The translations under genes were made by a program, and so were the position numbers. From positions 1 through 64,000 of the forward strand of contig CADBDA010000001.1 in the NCBI GenBank assembly GCA_902793295.1: 64,000 nt of DNA, in the 5' to 3' direction. Shown here piece after piece: positions 63,736-64,000 of the stretch (its first letter is position 1; every line of letters begins with the position of its first letter). The notes under the pieces are model-generated. The model searched no databases, was not told where the DNA came from, and was given only the letters and a program-made list of their open reading frames with translations. This DNA is from an uncultured Bacteroidota bacterium. Its GTDB lineage: Bacteria > Bacteroidota > Bacteroidia > Bacteroidales > P3.

Positions 63736-64000
63736 ATGGCTGACAAGGACAAGGAACAACGCTTTGTGGCGCTTATCAAGGAGCACGAACGACTCATTTT
63801 GAAAGTCTGTGCCATGTATAGCCGCTGCAACTGGGGAGAGGCGCAGGACCTCTACCAAGAGGCGGTGTGCGCCCTATGGCGGTCGTTTGACAGTTTCAGA
63901 GGCGAGAGCAAGTGTTCCACATGGATATACGCCGTCACGCGTTACACGATGATCAATCTGACGCGACGCCATCAGACCGACATACGGACCGCATCGCTGG
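63736..64000 (+). CDS. RNA polymerase ECF-type sigma factor, partial (cut by window end)
   Basis: The first 88 codons of a sigma-70 family protein. Region 2 is clear: HERLILKVCAMY, DLYQEAVCALWRSFDSFRGE and CSTWIYAVTRYTMINLTRR. Start ATG 63736 fits; no other start is closer to region 2. The remaining region 4 lies outside the window, so the stop and any anti-sigma partner are unseen. Confidence 0.85.
   Translation, partial: MADKDKEQRFVALIKEHERLILKVCAMYSRCNWGEAQDLYQEAVCALWRSFDSFRGESKCSTWIYAVTRYTMINLTRRHQTDIRTASL

Noticed and set aside
1..64000. tRNA, rRNA, integrase, transposase or attachment sites
   Set aside because: None were recognised on either strand by reading; a covariance-model scan would be needed to exclude small RNAs.

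Overview
The window is chromosomal DNA of a member of the Bacteroidota, most likely order Bacteroidales. Four things point there. Several intergenic regions carry the Bacteroidota promoter -7 element TAnnTTTG, and the best have an upstream TTTG at 19-20 bp (57896-57927, 53749-53779). There are type IX secretion (T9SS) genes of the PorP/SprF and PorE types, and a cargo-like protein with a C-terminal T9SS sorting domain. Shine-Dalgarno sequences are mostly absent. Envelope and glycan genes (TamB, KdsA, heptosyltransferase, GH3, GH92) are typical of the group. Most genes are GC-rich; the spacers are very AT-rich. No rRNA, tRNA, CRISPR array or insertion sequence was recognised.

Layout. 0.1-8.8 kb (+ strand mainly): class A acid phosphatase, an opposing PLD-like protein, galM-galK (Leloir pathway), uvrA, a four-helix membrane protein and mnmE, closed by a strong hairpin. 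8.9-13.9 kb (- strand): a run of porin, nucleoside-gate protein, DUF3667 membrane protein, purE and a fused P-loop/dCMP deaminase. 14.0-19.2 kb: beta-barrel protein, GH3 glycosidase, TPR membrane protein, DHOD-like flavoprotein. 19.3-25.5 kb (+): acyl-CoA synthetase, four-helix bundle protein, kdsA, DnaQ-like exonuclease, DUF4919 protein, FAH-family enzyme. 25.5-30.0 kb (-): tsaD, porP and a porE-like gene. 30.5-40.3 kb (+): tamB, heptosyltransferase, phosphodiester glycosidase and an AddA-type nuclease-helicase. 40.3-45.0 kb (-): a degenerate tandem repeat, two related small cysteine-rich lipoproteins, GH92 alpha-mannosidase and, separately, a ROK sugar kinase. 45.2-46.6 kb: WG-repeat lipoprotein.

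46.7-54.6 kb is the most unusual part. A two-gene, lower-GC operon encodes a DnaQ-like/RecQ/UvrD fusion of about 1,560 residues and a PD-(D/E)XK/DUF2075 nuclease-helicase. It is followed by about 1 kb without genes. That spacer holds a four-tetrad G-quadruplex motif next to the recQ promoter, a roughly 155-bp foldback element with CTCGTAA heptad repeats in both arms, a further copy of the arm, a 23-bp hairpin and degenerate direct repeats.

54.6-64 kb: T9SS-sorted protein, the phoH-ispE overlapping pair, fba with a textbook promoter and terminator, a secreted protein of unknown function, a very long M48 metalloprotease and the first 88 codons of an ECF sigma factor cut by the window edge. Functionally, the window joins envelope biogenesis and secretion, glycan breakdown, nucleotide metabolism and DNA repair or defence.
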